This document shows positions 1 to 7,365 of a DNA stretch of 23,073 bases, piece by piece. Source of the stretch: SAR86 cluster bacterium (lineage in GTDB: Bacteria; Pseudomonadota; Gammaproteobacteria; Magnimaribacterales; D2472); the NCBI GenBank assembly GCA_016779505.1, contig JADHNM010000011.1, positions 1 through 23,073 of the forward strand, written 5' to 3'. The notes under the pieces are model-generated. The model was given only the letters and a program-made list of their open reading frames with translations, was not told the origin of the DNA and searched no databases. Both the position numbers and the translations under genes were made by a program. Numbering within the stretch: position 1 is the first letter of the stretch; each line of letters starts with the position of its first letter.

Positions 1-284
1 AATAACCAATCTGGTAGTATTTTTCCGTAAGCAGACACCACTAAAAAATCAAAACTTAGAGATTTAATTTCTTTTTCAAAGGTTTCATCTAACAAGGTAG
101 GTTTAAAAGTAGGAATTCCTAGCCTTAGTGCCTCTTTGGCAACTGGAGAAGCTTCTTCGCCCTTTCCCCGTTTAGACCTCTTGTCAGGCTGGCTTATCAC
201 TCCTACAAGATTAAATCTTCCACAGGATAGTGAATTTAATATTCTCGCTGATGATTCAGGGGATCCAGCAAATAAAACTTTCAT
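1..284 (-). CDS. fmt: Methionyl-tRNA formyltransferase, N-terminal part (cut by window edge)
   Basis: This enzyme transfers a formyl group from 10-formyl-tetrahydrofolate to methionyl-tRNA(fMet) for initiation. Only the first 94 codons are inside the window, read leftwards from an ATG at 284-282. The visible part begins MKVLFAGSPE, the usual Fmt nucleotide-fold start (FAG-[ST]-P). It continues with a SQPDKRSKRGK segment, matching the family QPD-x(3-4)-GRG(K/R) loop, then a SPV segment, and then VVSAYGKILP, matching the family VVxAYGxILP strand that leads to the catalytic region. The catalytic Asn/His/Asp lie beyond the edge. The gene follows def by 38 bp on the same strand, the common def-fmt pairing. 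No break is seen in the visible part. Identity is firm; integrity of the remainder cannot be judged. Confidence 0.93.
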   Translation of the reverse strand, partial: MKVLFAGSPESSARILNSLSCGRFNLVGVISQPDKRSKRGKGEEASPVAKEALRLGIPTFKPTLLDETFEKEIKSLSFDFLVVSAYGKILPDWL

Positions 285-322
285 ATTTCTTTATAAGTTC
301 GCTTAAATTCTCAAAATTTCGG

Positions 323-814
323 CTATTTAGATGCTTTCTTCCTTATTCTATCCCTTTTTAAAGGAGAGAGATAATCAACCATTAGCTTTCCCTCTAAATG
401 ATCAATCTCATGCTGGATGCATACGGTTAATAAACCAGATGGTTCTGCTTCATAGGATTTACCCTTAACATCCTGCCAAGTCAGGTATATTTTATCTGGC
501 CTAGTTATTTCTTCGGTTATTCCAGGCACAGAAAGACAGCCTTCCGTAAAAGAAAGTAGACTTTTGTCATTTAAAATCTTAAATTCGGGGTTTATAAATA
601 TTTTTGGATCATTTCTCTCTTCAGATAGATCCATAACTATTATTCTTTGGTGAATATCAACTTGCGTAGCTGCCAATCCTATACCTTCCTCCGCATACAT
701 TGTCTCAAGCATATTAGAAGTTATAATTTCCAGACTTTTGTCGAATTTGGTAACTGGTACAGCAACTTTTCTTAATCTAGGATCAGGAAATGTTAAAACT
801 TTTAATCTAGCCAT
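323..814 (-). CDS. def: Peptide deformylase
   Basis: This metalloenzyme removes the formyl group from the N-terminal methionine of new proteins in the cytoplasm. All three family motifs are intact (163 aa from the chosen ATG): motif 1 GIGLAATQ at residues 44-51, motif 2 EGCLSVPG at 91-98 with metal ligand Cys93, and motif 3 QHEIDHLEG at 134-142 with ligands His135 and His139 and catalytic Glu136. Length is normal for a bacterial Def. I chose the ATG at 814; a GTG two codons upstream (820) would add only Met-Tyr. No Shine-Dalgarno is visible, but a perfect TATAAT sits six bases upstream of the ATG on this strand, so the transcript may be leaderless. It is co-directional with fmt and divergent from purE. 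Confidence 0.96.
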   Translation of the reverse strand: MARLKVLTFPDPRLRKVAVPVTKFDKSLEIITSNMLETMYAEEGIGLAATQVDIHQRIIVMDLSEERNDPKIFINPEFKILNDKSLLSFTEGCLSVPGITEEITRPDKIYLTWQDVKGKSYEAEPSGLLTVCIQHEIDHLEGKLMVDYLSPLKRDRIRKKASK

Positions 815-820
815 ATACAC

Positions 821-846
821 ATTATATGTTCATTCTTTATAATCAA
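821..846 (-). promoter_or_regulatory. Putative def-fmt promoter
   Basis: Reading the minus strand, a perfect TATAAT occupies 826-821 and a TTGATT (4/6 match to TTGACA) occupies 846-841. The spacer is short (14 bp), so the -35 assignment is weak. Transcription would start close to the def ATG at 814. Confidence 0.45.
838..843 (+). promoter_or_regulatory. purE: Putative purE -10 box
   Basis: A perfect TATAAT lies 34 bp before the purE ATG, with no convincing -35 hexamer in the expected 815-821 region. It is only 11 bp from the opposite-facing def -10 box, so the two polymerase footprints would overlap. A Shine-Dalgarno AAAGGAG at 864-870 follows, 7 nt from the purE start. Confidence 0.4.
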
Positions 847-877
847 CATCTTTATTTATAGCAAAAGGAGCTATTTT

Positions 878-1372
878 ATGTCCGATAACATCTCAGTTTC
901 AATATTTATGGGCTCAAAGTCTGATTTGCCAGTCGTGCAAGCTGCCGCAGATACATTAAACGAATTTAATGTACCCCACCGTATGTTCATACTTTCTGCC
1001 CATAGGACTCCAGAAGAAGTAGTTAAAAGGGTTAAAGAGTCTGAACAAGATGGTGCTAAAGTATTTATTGCTGCTGCTGGTATGGCCGCTCATCTAGCAG
1101 GAGCTATTGCAGCCCAAACAACAAAGCCTGTTTTGGGTATACCTCTTGGAGGAGGTGACTTAGATGGAATTGATTCCTTGCTCGCTACTGTACAAATGCC
1201 TAAAGGCGTTCCAGTTGCAACTTTTGCAATTGGAAAGTCTGGAGCAATTAATGCAGCTTTGTGCGCGGTGCAAATATTAGGAACTTCAGATGAAAAAATT
1301 GCTGAAATGCTGACAGAGTATAAATCTAAAATGCATGATGACGTACTAGCAGCAAATGAGTCTATTCAATAA
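878..1372 (+). CDS. purE: N5-carboxyaminoimidazole ribonucleotide mutase (class I PurE)
   Basis: PurE moves the carboxyl group of N5-CAIR to C4, giving CAIR in de novo purine synthesis. The 164-aa protein has the class I signatures: GSKSD at residues 12-16 (phosphate binding), SAHRTP at 40-45 with the catalytic His42, an AAAGMAAHLAG glycine/alanine-rich loop at 65-75, and a DSLLATVQMPKGVPVAT segment. A good Shine-Dalgarno (AAAGGAG, 864-870) fixes the ATG start. It heads the plus-strand cluster purE-tsaC-hemF-aroE-yheV. The partner gene purK, often next to purE, is absent here; a class I PurE normally needs it, so purK is probably elsewhere on the chromosome. Confidence 0.95.
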   Translation: MSDNISVSIFMGSKSDLPVVQAAADTLNEFNVPHRMFILSAHRTPEEVVKRVKESEQDGAKVFIAAAGMAAHLAGAIAAQTTKPVLGIPLGGGDLDGIDSLLATVQMPKGVPVATFAIGKSGAINAALCAVQILGTSDEKIAEMLTEYKSKMHDDVLAANESIQ

Positions 1373-1378
1373 TATAAT

Positions 1379-1936
1379 TTGAAAGAATTTTCATGCCCTG
1401 TTGAAGCATCGAATTGGCTAAAAGAAGGTAAAATCTTAATTCATCCAACAGAGGGAGTGTGGGGTCTTGGTTGTGATGCGTTCAACATAAATGCGTGCAA
1501 GAAAATTTCACTTCTTAAGCAAAGACCTGGCAATAAAAACTTTATTTTATTAGCCCCATCAATTTCATTTGCATTGGATCATTCTGCTGAAATAAAGGCT
1601 TTGCAAATTGAGTTTTTGAAGTCTGTTTGGCCAGGCCATGTAACTGTTATTTTGCAAGCAAACAACCTAATACCATCAACCCTTAAAGCTATAGATAATA
1701 CTATTGCAATTAGAGTGAGCAATCACTTACCTATTACAAACCTTCTAAATTCATTTAATGGATTAATGGTTTCAACATCGGCAAACATCAGCAATCTCCC
1801 AACCCCCAATTCAATTGATGATATAAAAAAAATATTTAATGATTCAGATGTTGCAGTGTATGCTCATGATAACGGAGATGCCTCAAAACCATCCTCAATC
1901 ATTGACTTAAACAGCATGGAATATATTCGTGAATAA
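1379..1936 (+). CDS. tsaC: Threonylcarbamoyl-AMP synthase (TsaC/YrdC family)
   Basis: TsaC makes threonylcarbamoyl-AMP from threonine, bicarbonate and ATP, the first step of the t6A modification at position 37 of ANN-decoding tRNAs. The 185-aa protein is the short TsaC form without a Sua5 extension. It shows PTEGVWGLGCD at residues 23-33, KQRPGNKNF at 47-55 (the family KxRxxxKP nucleotide site, with Asn where Pro is usual), WPGHVTVIL near 84-92, and STSAN at 132-136. The start appears to be a TTG at 1379, six bases after the purE stop. No ATG or GTG lies nearby in frame and no Shine-Dalgarno is seen, so translation probably depends on coupling with purE. The end overlaps hemF by 8 nt. The tsaC-hemF-aroE order is common in gammaproteobacteria. 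Confidence 0.92.
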   Translation: MKEFSCPVEASNWLKEGKILIHPTEGVWGLGCDAFNINACKKISLLKQRPGNKNFILLAPSISFALDHSAEIKALQIEFLKSVWPGHVTVILQANNLIPSTLKAIDNTIAIRVSNHLPITNLLNSFNGLMVSTSANISNLPTPNSIDDIKKIFNDSDVAVYAHDNGDASKPSSIIDLNSMEYIRE

Positions 1937-2855
1937 ATTGAATAAAGACAGCCTTGCATTAATTGAATCAAGATTCAAATCTGTTCAAAAAAACATAGAC
2001 AAAAAACTAAATTCTTTGAACAGAAAAAACTCTAAACGGGTCGCCGAAACTTGGGATAGAAAACAGGGCGGCGGGGGCTTATCTATCTCTATTAATGGAG
2101 ATGTTATAGAAAAAGCTGCAGTTAATTATTCTTCAATATCCGGAAATAAATTGCCTGTTGCATCATTAGCAAAAAATCTTAAATTAAAACAATATTCAAA
2201 ATTTCATGCAGTAGGAGTTTCTGTAATTTCTCATCCAAATAATCCTTTTTGTCCTACCAGTCACATGAATATTAGGATCTTTTTAGAGGTAGGAAGGAAT
2301 GGAGCAATTAATAATTGGTGGATTGGTGGCGGATTTGATTTAACTCCATTTATTCCCTCGAAGCAAGATGCTGCATTTTGGCACCAACAAGCCAAAGATA
2401 CATTAGACAAATTTAATAAATCCTATTATAAAAAATTTGCAAAAAATTGTGATGAATACTTTTTTCTTCCACATAGAAATGAAAACAGAGGAATAGGAGG
2501 CATCTTTTTTGATCAACTACAGCATAAAGATATTGATGCCAGCTTATATTTACTAGAAAAAACATCTGAATCCTATATTAATGCTTATGAAAAAATTATC
2601 TTGGATCACAGAAACAATAAATTTTCTAATGATGAAAAAGATTTTCAGCTATACCGAAGAGGGCGATACGTTGAATTTAATCTTTTGTTTGATAGGGGCA
2701 CAAAGTTTGGAATCGAGTCTAATGGAAGAGCAGAATCTATATTGGCCTCCCTGCCCCCATTGGTAAGTTGGCCTAACTCTAATAGCAAAACCATCAACAA
2801 GAAAAACAAAGCTTTGGTTTCATTCTTGGGTAAAAGTTGGAAAGAGAGGATATAA
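1929..2855 (+). CDS. hemF: Oxygen-dependent coproporphyrinogen III oxidase
   Basis: HemF uses O2 to decarboxylate two propionates of coproporphyrinogen III to vinyl groups, giving protoporphyrinogen IX in aerobic heme synthesis. The 308-aa product spans the whole family (about 300 aa). It has RKQGGGGLSI near residues 44-53, EKAAVNYS near 61-68, SHPNNPFCPTSHMNIR near 101-116 with conserved histidines, WWIGGGFDLTP at 130-140, NRGIGGIFFD near 186-195, and the C-terminal RGRYVEFNLLFDRGTKFG and GRAESILASLPPLVSW blocks. I chose the GTG at 1929, which overlaps the tsaC stop by 8 nt; a TTG at 1938 is the alternative. aroE begins on the base after the hemF stop. An O2-requiring heme enzyme fits the cytochrome oxidase locus just downstream. 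Confidence 0.96.
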   Translation: MNKLNKDSLALIESRFKSVQKNIDKKLNSLNRKNSKRVAETWDRKQGGGGLSISINGDVIEKAAVNYSSISGNKLPVASLAKNLKLKQYSKFHAVGVSVISHPNNPFCPTSHMNIRIFLEVGRNGAINNWWIGGGFDLTPFIPSKQDAAFWHQQAKDTLDKFNKSYYKKFAKNCDEYFFLPHRNENRGIGGIFFDQLQHKDIDASLYLLEKTSESYINAYEKIILDHRNNKFSNDEKDFQLYRRGRYVEFNLLFDRGTKFGIESNGRAESILASLPPLVSWPNSNSKTINKKNKALVSFLGKSWKERI

Positions 2856-3662
2856 ATGGGTAATAAGATAAAACTTGGGGTTATAGGGGACCCTATAGAT
2901 CATTCTTTGTCTCCATTAATCCATTCTCAATTTGGAGAGGAGTTAGGAATTAATCTTGAATACATGCCTTATCACGTAGTTGATAGTGAGCTAGATAATT
3001 TTATTAAAAATTTTTTTGCAAATGGCGGTTTTGGACTAAATGTAACATTGCCGCATAAGCTGAACTGCATTCGCTCTGCTGATATTTTATCAAGCGAAGT
3101 CGAGTTGCTCGGAGCTGCAAACACTCTTAGCAAGAATAGTAACAATCAAATCATTGCCTCATCAACTGATGGCCTTGGGTTGATTAGAGACTGCTCTGAA
3201 AAAAAAATAGAAATAACCAATAAAAGAGTTTTAATTCTTGGAGCAGGGGGTGCAAGCCAAAGCATAATTCCAGCGATTGCAAGAATGAATCCAAAAATGC
3301 TAATGGTTGACAATAGGTCCATTCAAAAAACTGAAAAATTATTAGAAAAGTTTTCCTCTTTTGAGCTTCAGCCCCTCCAGCGGAATAATGAACCAATAGA
3401 CTTGTTAATTAATGCGACATCTGCAGCTCTATCGGGCCCTTTTGACTGGAATATCCAACAACAACTTAACGAGGGGACAGTTTTTTATGATTTGAATTAT
3501 GGCATTGCATCAGCTAAATTTTTTTCCTGGGCTAGTCAGTTTTCTCGCAAAAGGTTTGATGGAACTGGAATGCTTGTGGCTCAGGCAGCTTTTTCATTTG
3601 AATCATGGTTTGATACCTTTCCCAATATAAATAATATAAATTTAAGCAGCGCTGATGACTAA
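2856..3662 (+). CDS. aroE: Shikimate dehydrogenase
   Basis: AroE reduces 3-dehydroshikimate to shikimate with NADPH in the aromatic amino acid pathway. In the 268-aa protein, the N-terminal substrate domain has SLSPLIH at residues 17-23, NVTLPHK at 62-68 with the catalytic Lys68, and STDG with catalytic Asp105. The NADP domain begins with the glycine loop GAGGAS at 129-134, followed by LINATSAAL and the C-terminal DGTGMLVAQAAFSF helix. Length matches E. coli AroE. A purine-rich AGAGAGGA about 7 nt upstream serves as ribosome site, and the gene abuts hemF with no gap. Its end overlaps the YheV-like gene by 8 nt. No oddity is seen. Confidence 0.96.
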   Translation: MGNKIKLGVIGDPIDHSLSPLIHSQFGEELGINLEYMPYHVVDSELDNFIKNFFANGGFGLNVTLPHKLNCIRSADILSSEVELLGAANTLSKNSNNQIIASSTDGLGLIRDCSEKKIEITNKRVLILGAGGASQSIIPAIARMNPKMLMVDNRSIQKTEKLLEKFSSFELQPLQRNNEPIDLLINATSAALSGPFDWNIQQQLNEGTVFYDLNYGIASAKFFSWASQFSRKRFDGTGMLVAQAAFSFESWFDTFPNINNINLSSADD

Positions 3663-3867
3663 AAACTTTATTCGATTCATTGCGGGCGCTGTATGCCCAA
3701 GTTGTAAAGAGATAGACAAAATTGCAATAACCTCAGATGACCAAACAATATATTGTTTAAATTGTGATTTTAAAGAGCATAAACCGGTAGAAAGCGCCAC
3801 CAATCAATCAAAACCTGATGAGCCACAAGTCTTTAATATTGAAGATTTTAGACCTAAAAAATCCTAG
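3655..3867 (+). CDS. yheV: Small zinc-ribbon protein, YheV-like (DUF2387)
   Basis: A 70-aa protein with two CxxC pairs, Cys14/Cys17 (CPSC) and Cys34/Cys37 (CLNC), arranged as one zinc ribbon. It opens with FIRFIAGAVCPSC, closely resembling the RFIAGAKCPxC start that I recall for E. coli YheV and the DUF2387 family. The remainder is polar and ends in a short acidic-then-basic tail. The role of this family is unknown; a single treble-clef or ribbon zinc site suggests a binding or structural role. The ATG overlaps the aroE stop by 8 nt, so it is translationally coupled and is the last gene of the purE-led cluster. The assignment rests on the N-terminal motif and cysteine spacing. Confidence 0.8.
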   Translation: MTKNFIRFIAGAVCPSCKEIDKIAITSDDQTIYCLNCDFKEHKPVESATNQSKPDEPQVFNIEDFRPKKS

Positions 3868-3921
3868 AATTTCACAACATTTAAAGCTATCATAGCCTCA
3901 CAAAAAAATCAGTTTATTACA

Positions 3922-3941
3922 AGCTTTTATATTAAAAAGCT
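3922..3941. repeat. Inverted repeat in the aroE/yheV-coxB gap
   Basis: AGCTTTT (3922-3928) and AAAAGCT (3935-3941) form a perfect 7-bp stem with a 6-nt loop. No T-run follows on the plus strand, so it is a poor intrinsic terminator. It could be a protein site or a weak attenuator in the 155-bp gap between yheV and coxB. Confidence 0.3.
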
Positions 3942-3963
3942 ACTAATAAACATAATTTATAGT

Positions 3964-3969
3964 TATAAT
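3964..3969 (+). promoter_or_regulatory. Putative coxB -10 box
   Basis: A perfect TATAAT lies 53 bp upstream of the coxB ATG in very AT-rich DNA. No good -35 hexamer is found 16-18 bp before it. It would give a leader of about 47 nt, which would contain the hairpin at 3997-4010. In such AT-rich sequence a chance match is possible. Confidence 0.35.
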
Positions 3970-3996
3970 TAGATATATCAATTATTTATTTTAAAG

Positions 3997-4016
3997 GCTT
4001 CACAAGAAGCGAAGGA
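3997..4016 (+). promoter_or_regulatory. Leader hairpin abutting the coxB Shine-Dalgarno
   Basis: GCTTC (3997-4001) and GAAGC (4006-4010) form a 5-bp stem with an ACAA loop. The next base starts the Shine-Dalgarno GAAGGA (4011-4016), which sits 6 nt before the coxB ATG at 4023. CTTC of the left arm could instead pair with GAAG of the Shine-Dalgarno, so two mutually exclusive folds are possible. The ribosome site decides the ATG at 4023 over a TTG at 4017. Confidence 0.4.
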
Positions 4017-4022
4017 TTGCTA

Positions 4023-5174
4023 ATGTTTAAAAAAGCTACTAGAAGCGCTAATCATAAACTTCTTGCAGGGTTAACTATCCTGTTTTCAAGCAACACATTT
4101 GCTGCTTGGAATGACTTAAATATGACCGAGGGTGTCACAGCAATAAGCAAAGAAGTCTTCGATTTACATATGCTAATTTTTTGGATTTGTGTAGCTATAG
4201 GACTCGTTGTATTTGGAATAATGTTCTACTCAATGTTTGCATTTACAAAGAAAAAAAATCCAAACCCTGCAACATTCCATGAAAACACTAAAGTTGAGCT
4301 AGCTTGGACGGTAGTGCCTTTTTTAATTTTGGTATTTATGGCAATACCCGCATCGAATACTCTTACAAAGATTTATGATGATACTGAGGGTGACATCAAC
4401 ATTCAGGTTGTTGGGTACCAATGGAAATGGCAATACAAATACCTAGAGGATGGCATAGATTTTTTCTCTAATCTCACAACCGATTGGGATGAGATTTATA
4501 ACAAGACCCCTAAAGGAGAATTTTATCTTGAAGAAGTTGATGAGGCTGTAGTAATACCGGTTGGAAAAAAGATAAGATTTTTAATTACCGCAAATGATGT
4601 TATTCATTCTTGGTGGATGCCAGATTTTGCAATAAAACAAGATGCAATTCCGGGCTTTATAAATACCGCTTGGACTATTGTCGATGAACCTGGTATTTAC
4701 AGAGGCAAATGTACAGAGCTTTGCGGAAAAAATCACGGATTTATGCCAGTAGTTGTCAAAGTAGTTACTCAAGACGAATATGATGCTTGGGTTCAAGATA
4801 AAAAAGATGCTGCTTTCAGAATGGCTGAACTGACTGAAAAAGATTGGAGTACAGCTGAGCTTACCGAAAGAGGAGAGGGAGTATATTTAAAAAACTGTGT
4901 TGCATGTCATCAGGTTAATGGGCAAGGCATAGCAGGAATATTTCCAAACCTTGCAGGCAGCGACATTGTTTTAAATAACAAAGCTAAAAATATTGAGATT
5001 TTGATGGAGGGTGTTCAAGGAGCTGCCATGCAATCATTTGCAAATCAGCTCTCAGAGGTTGATATGGCCTCGGTGATCACCTATACAAGACAAGCTTGGG
5101 GCAATGCTGAAAATGGTGATGGAGAAATCGTCGTTCCCAAAGACATTGTTGAATATAAAAAACCTAAAGTTTAA
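4023..5174 (+). CDS. coxB: Cytochrome c oxidase subunit II with fused cytochrome c domain (caa3 type)
   Basis: Subunit II takes electrons from cytochrome c through its Cu-A centre and passes them to CoxA. From the ATG at 4023 (383 aa) it has a signal peptide ending near residue 27, a transmembrane helix at about 49-74, and a second at about 92-114 (ELAWTVVPFLILVFM). A VGYQWKWQY aromatic stretch follows at 130-138. The Cu-A ligands are complete: His195 (in IHSWW), Cys230, Cys234, His238 and Met241 (in CTELCGKNHGFM). After a linker comes a cytochrome c domain with CVACH at 292-296 and likely axial Met336, so electrons can enter via a covalent heme. Subunit I follows after 14 bp. It opens the oxidase locus. 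Confidence 0.97.
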   Translation: MFKKATRSANHKLLAGLTILFSSNTFAAWNDLNMTEGVTAISKEVFDLHMLIFWICVAIGLVVFGIMFYSMFAFTKKKNPNPATFHENTKVELAWTVVPFLILVFMAIPASNTLTKIYDDTEGDINIQVVGYQWKWQYKYLEDGIDFFSNLTTDWDEIYNKTPKGEFYLEEVDEAVVIPVGKKIRFLITANDVIHSWWMPDFAIKQDAIPGFINTAWTIVDEPGIYRGKCTELCGKNHGFMPVVVKVVTQDEYDAWVQDKKDAAFRMAELTEKDWSTAELTERGEGVYLKNCVACHQVNGQGIAGIFPNLAGSDIVLNNKAKNIEILMEGVQGAAMQSFANQLSEVDMASVITYTRQAWGNAENGDGEIVVPKDIVEYKKPKV

Positions 5175-5188
5175 AAAAAGGAAATAAT

Positions 5189-6775
5189 ATGAGCGCAGTA
5201 ATAGAATCCCACAATCATGATGACCATCATCATGGTCCTGCCAAAGGATTGACTAGATGGTTATACACCACAAATCATAAAGATATAGGAACACTATATT
5301 TATGGTTTAGCTTTGCAATGTTCTTGATTGGTGGAGCAATGGCAATGGTTATAAGGGCTGAGCTTTTTCAGCCAGGCATGCAAATTGTCGAACCAGAATT
5401 CTATAATCAAATGCTTACATTGCATGGGTTGATCATGGTCTTTGGGGCTGTAATGCCTGCATTTGTTGGGCTAGCAAACTGGCTTGTACCAATGATGGTG
5501 GGCGCTCCTGATATGGCGCTTCCAAGAATGAATAACTTAAGTTTTTGGATACTCCCATTTGCATTCTTTGTTCTATTATCATCTTTGTTTATGGAGGGTG
5601 GAGCCCCTAATTTCGGATGGACATTTTATGCTCCGCTATCCACAACTTATGCCCCTCCAAGCGTAACCTTCTTTATATTTTCTGTTCATATCATGGGAGC
5701 ATCATCGATCATGGGATCTATTAATGTGATCGTAACCATTATGAATATGAGAGCACCAGGCATGACTTTGATGAAAATGCCACTTTTTGTATGGTCGTGG
5801 CTAATAACAGCATACTTATTAATAGCAGTTATGCCTGTTCTTGCAGGAGCCGTAACAATGATGCTAATGGATATCCATTTTGGAACAAGCTTCTTTAATG
5901 CTGCTGGAGGTGGAGACCCTGTTTTATTTCAACATATTTTTTGGTTTTTTGGTCACCCAGAAGTCTATATTATGATTCTTCCAGCTTTTGGTATTGCATC
6001 TCATATCATTGAAACATTCTCAAGAAAGCAGTTATTTGGGTATGCATCCATGGTTTGGGCTATGGCCTCGATTGCAATTTTATCATTTGTTGTTTGGGCA
6101 CATCACATGTTTACAGTTGGGCTTCCATTAGCTGCAGAACTATTCTTTATGTGGGCAACAATGTTAATTGCTGTCCCAACCGGCGTGAAGGTTTTTAATT
6201 GGGTCACCACAATGTTTAAAGGCTCAATTACTTATGAGACACCCATGCTCTTTGCTATAGCTTTTGTTGTATTGTTTACTATAGGCGGTTTTTCTGGATT
6301 AATGCTTGCAATTACACCAGCTGATTTCCAATATCATGATACATATTTTGTTGTGGCTCATTTCCATTATGTTCTTGTGCCAGGATCAATTTTTTCGATT
6401 ATGGCTGCTGTCTATTATTGGATTCCAAAATGGACAGGGAATATGTATGACGAAAGACTTGGTAAATTGCATTTTTGGCTTTCCTTTATAGGAGTTAATG
6501 TAACCTTCTTCCCCCAGCATTGGATTGGTCTTGCTGGAATGCCAAGAAGAATTCCTGACTACGCCTTGCAATTTGCAGACTGGAACATGATTTCCTCGGT
6601 TGGAGCATTTTTATTTGGTGCTTCTCAAATCTTGTTTCTATTCATCGTTGTCAAAACTGTCATGGGTGGCAAGAAGGCAACCCCAGAGGTTTGGGAGGGC
6701 TCAAGGGGCTTGGAGTGGACTGTAGAATCGCCGGCTCCATACCATACATTTACAACTCCACCTAAAGTAAATTAA
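5189..6775 (+). CDS. coxA: Cytochrome c oxidase subunit I (heme-copper, A1 type)
   Basis: This is the catalytic subunit that reduces O2 to water and pumps protons, with about 12 membrane helices in 528 aa. All metal ligands are present: His79 and His393 for low-spin heme a, His391 for high-spin heme a3, and His256, His305 and His306 for Cu-B, with Tyr260 for the His-Tyr crosslink. The D channel (Asp108 in GAPDMALPRMNN, Glu258 in GHPEVY) and K channel (Lys334 in TGVKVFNW) are intact, which defines an A1-type pump. A Shine-Dalgarno AAGGAA (5178-5183) precedes the ATG by 5 nt. The N-terminus has an unusual cluster of five histidines at residues 8-15. The stop overlaps the ctaG start by one base (TAATG). 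Confidence 0.98.
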   Translation: MSAVIESHNHDDHHHGPAKGLTRWLYTTNHKDIGTLYLWFSFAMFLIGGAMAMVIRAELFQPGMQIVEPEFYNQMLTLHGLIMVFGAVMPAFVGLANWLVPMMVGAPDMALPRMNNLSFWILPFAFFVLLSSLFMEGGAPNFGWTFYAPLSTTYAPPSVTFFIFSVHIMGASSIMGSINVIVTIMNMRAPGMTLMKMPLFVWSWLITAYLLIAVMPVLAGAVTMMLMDIHFGTSFFNAAGGGDPVLFQHIFWFFGHPEVYIMILPAFGIASHIIETFSRKQLFGYASMVWAMASIAILSFVVWAHHMFTVGLPLAAELFFMWATMLIAVPTGVKVFNWVTTMFKGSITYETPMLFAIAFVVLFTIGGFSGLMLAITPADFQYHDTYFVVAHFHYVLVPGSIFSIMAAVYYWIPKWTGNMYDERLGKLHFWLSFIGVNVTFFPQHWIGLAGMPRRIPDYALQFADWNMISSVGAFLFGASQILFLFIVVKTVMGGKKATPEVWEGSRGLEWTVESPAPYHTFTTPPKVN

Positions 6776-7365
6776 TGAACGAAGGATCAAAAAAAACGAT
6801 TAAAACTCTCTGTTTCGCAGTTGTGGGAATGTTTACCTTTTCGTTTGCTTTGGTCCCTCTATACAATGTTTTTTGTGAAATAACCGGCCTTAACGGGAAA
6901 ATTGAATTAAGTGCCACTAACGATAAAAACATTGAGTTTGATAATGGGCGAGATATTTCAATTCAGTTTGTTTCTCATAACAACGAAGAGATGCCTTGGG
7001 CATTTAGACCCTCCGAAGATAATATTCAAGTCAAAACTGGCAAGTATCATACGGCAACTTTTTATGTAAAAAATACAACTAACAGAAGAATGGTTGCCCA
7101 GGCTATTCCCAGTGTAGCTCCATCAAATGCAGCCGCACATTTAAAAAAGCTAGAATGTTTTTGTTTTGAACAACAAGAACTTGCCCCGGGAGAGGAAGCT
7201 CTATTACCGGTAAGGCTTATTTTTGACAATGAGCTTCCAAGCTCAATCAATAGCGTTGTTCTTTCATACACAATATTTGACGTTACAGATTATAACGATG
7301 TTGAGTTTACCCAACATCATAATGATGATCATCATGCTGATCATGAAATGGAGCCTTCAATATGA
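6775..7365 (+). CDS. ctaG: Cytochrome c oxidase copper-assembly protein CtaG/Cox11
   Basis: Cox11 delivers copper to the Cu-B site of subunit I. The 196-aa protein has one N-terminal membrane helix (about residues 10-30, ending LVPLYNVFCEITG, with Cys34) and a periplasmic immunoglobulin-like domain. The copper-binding CFCF motif is at 128-131 (Cys128 and Cys130), in the family setting ECFCFEQQELxPGE. The DLPV-like segment and a DVTDYNDVEFTQ end match the family. The tail HHNDDHHADHEM (181-192) is rich in His and Asp and is not something I recall as a family feature; it may add metal binding. It overlaps coxA by 1 nt and coxC by 4 nt (ATGA), so translation is coupled. Confidence 0.95.
   Translation: MNEGSKKTIKTLCFAVVGMFTFSFALVPLYNVFCEITGLNGKIELSATNDKNIEFDNGRDISIQFVSHNNEEMPWAFRPSEDNIQVKTGKYHTATFYVKNTTNRRMVAQAIPSVAPSNAAAHLKKLECFCFEQQELAPGEEALLPVRLIFDNELPSSINSVVLSYTIFDVTDYNDVEFTQHHNDDHHADHEMEPSI

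Noticed and set aside
1373..1378. TATAAT just before the tsaC TTG as a promoter
   Set aside because: It is directly adjacent to the start codon, so transcription would begin inside the gene; AT-rich chance is the simpler reading.
2581..2766. 61-codon plus-strand frame inside hemF
   Set aside because: It is a shifted reading of a strongly conserved part of hemF and shows no independent features.
3922..3941. AGCTTTT/AAAAGCT hairpin as the terminator of the purE-led cluster
   Set aside because: The stem is AT-rich and no T-run follows on the transcribed strand; kept only as a low-confidence repeat.
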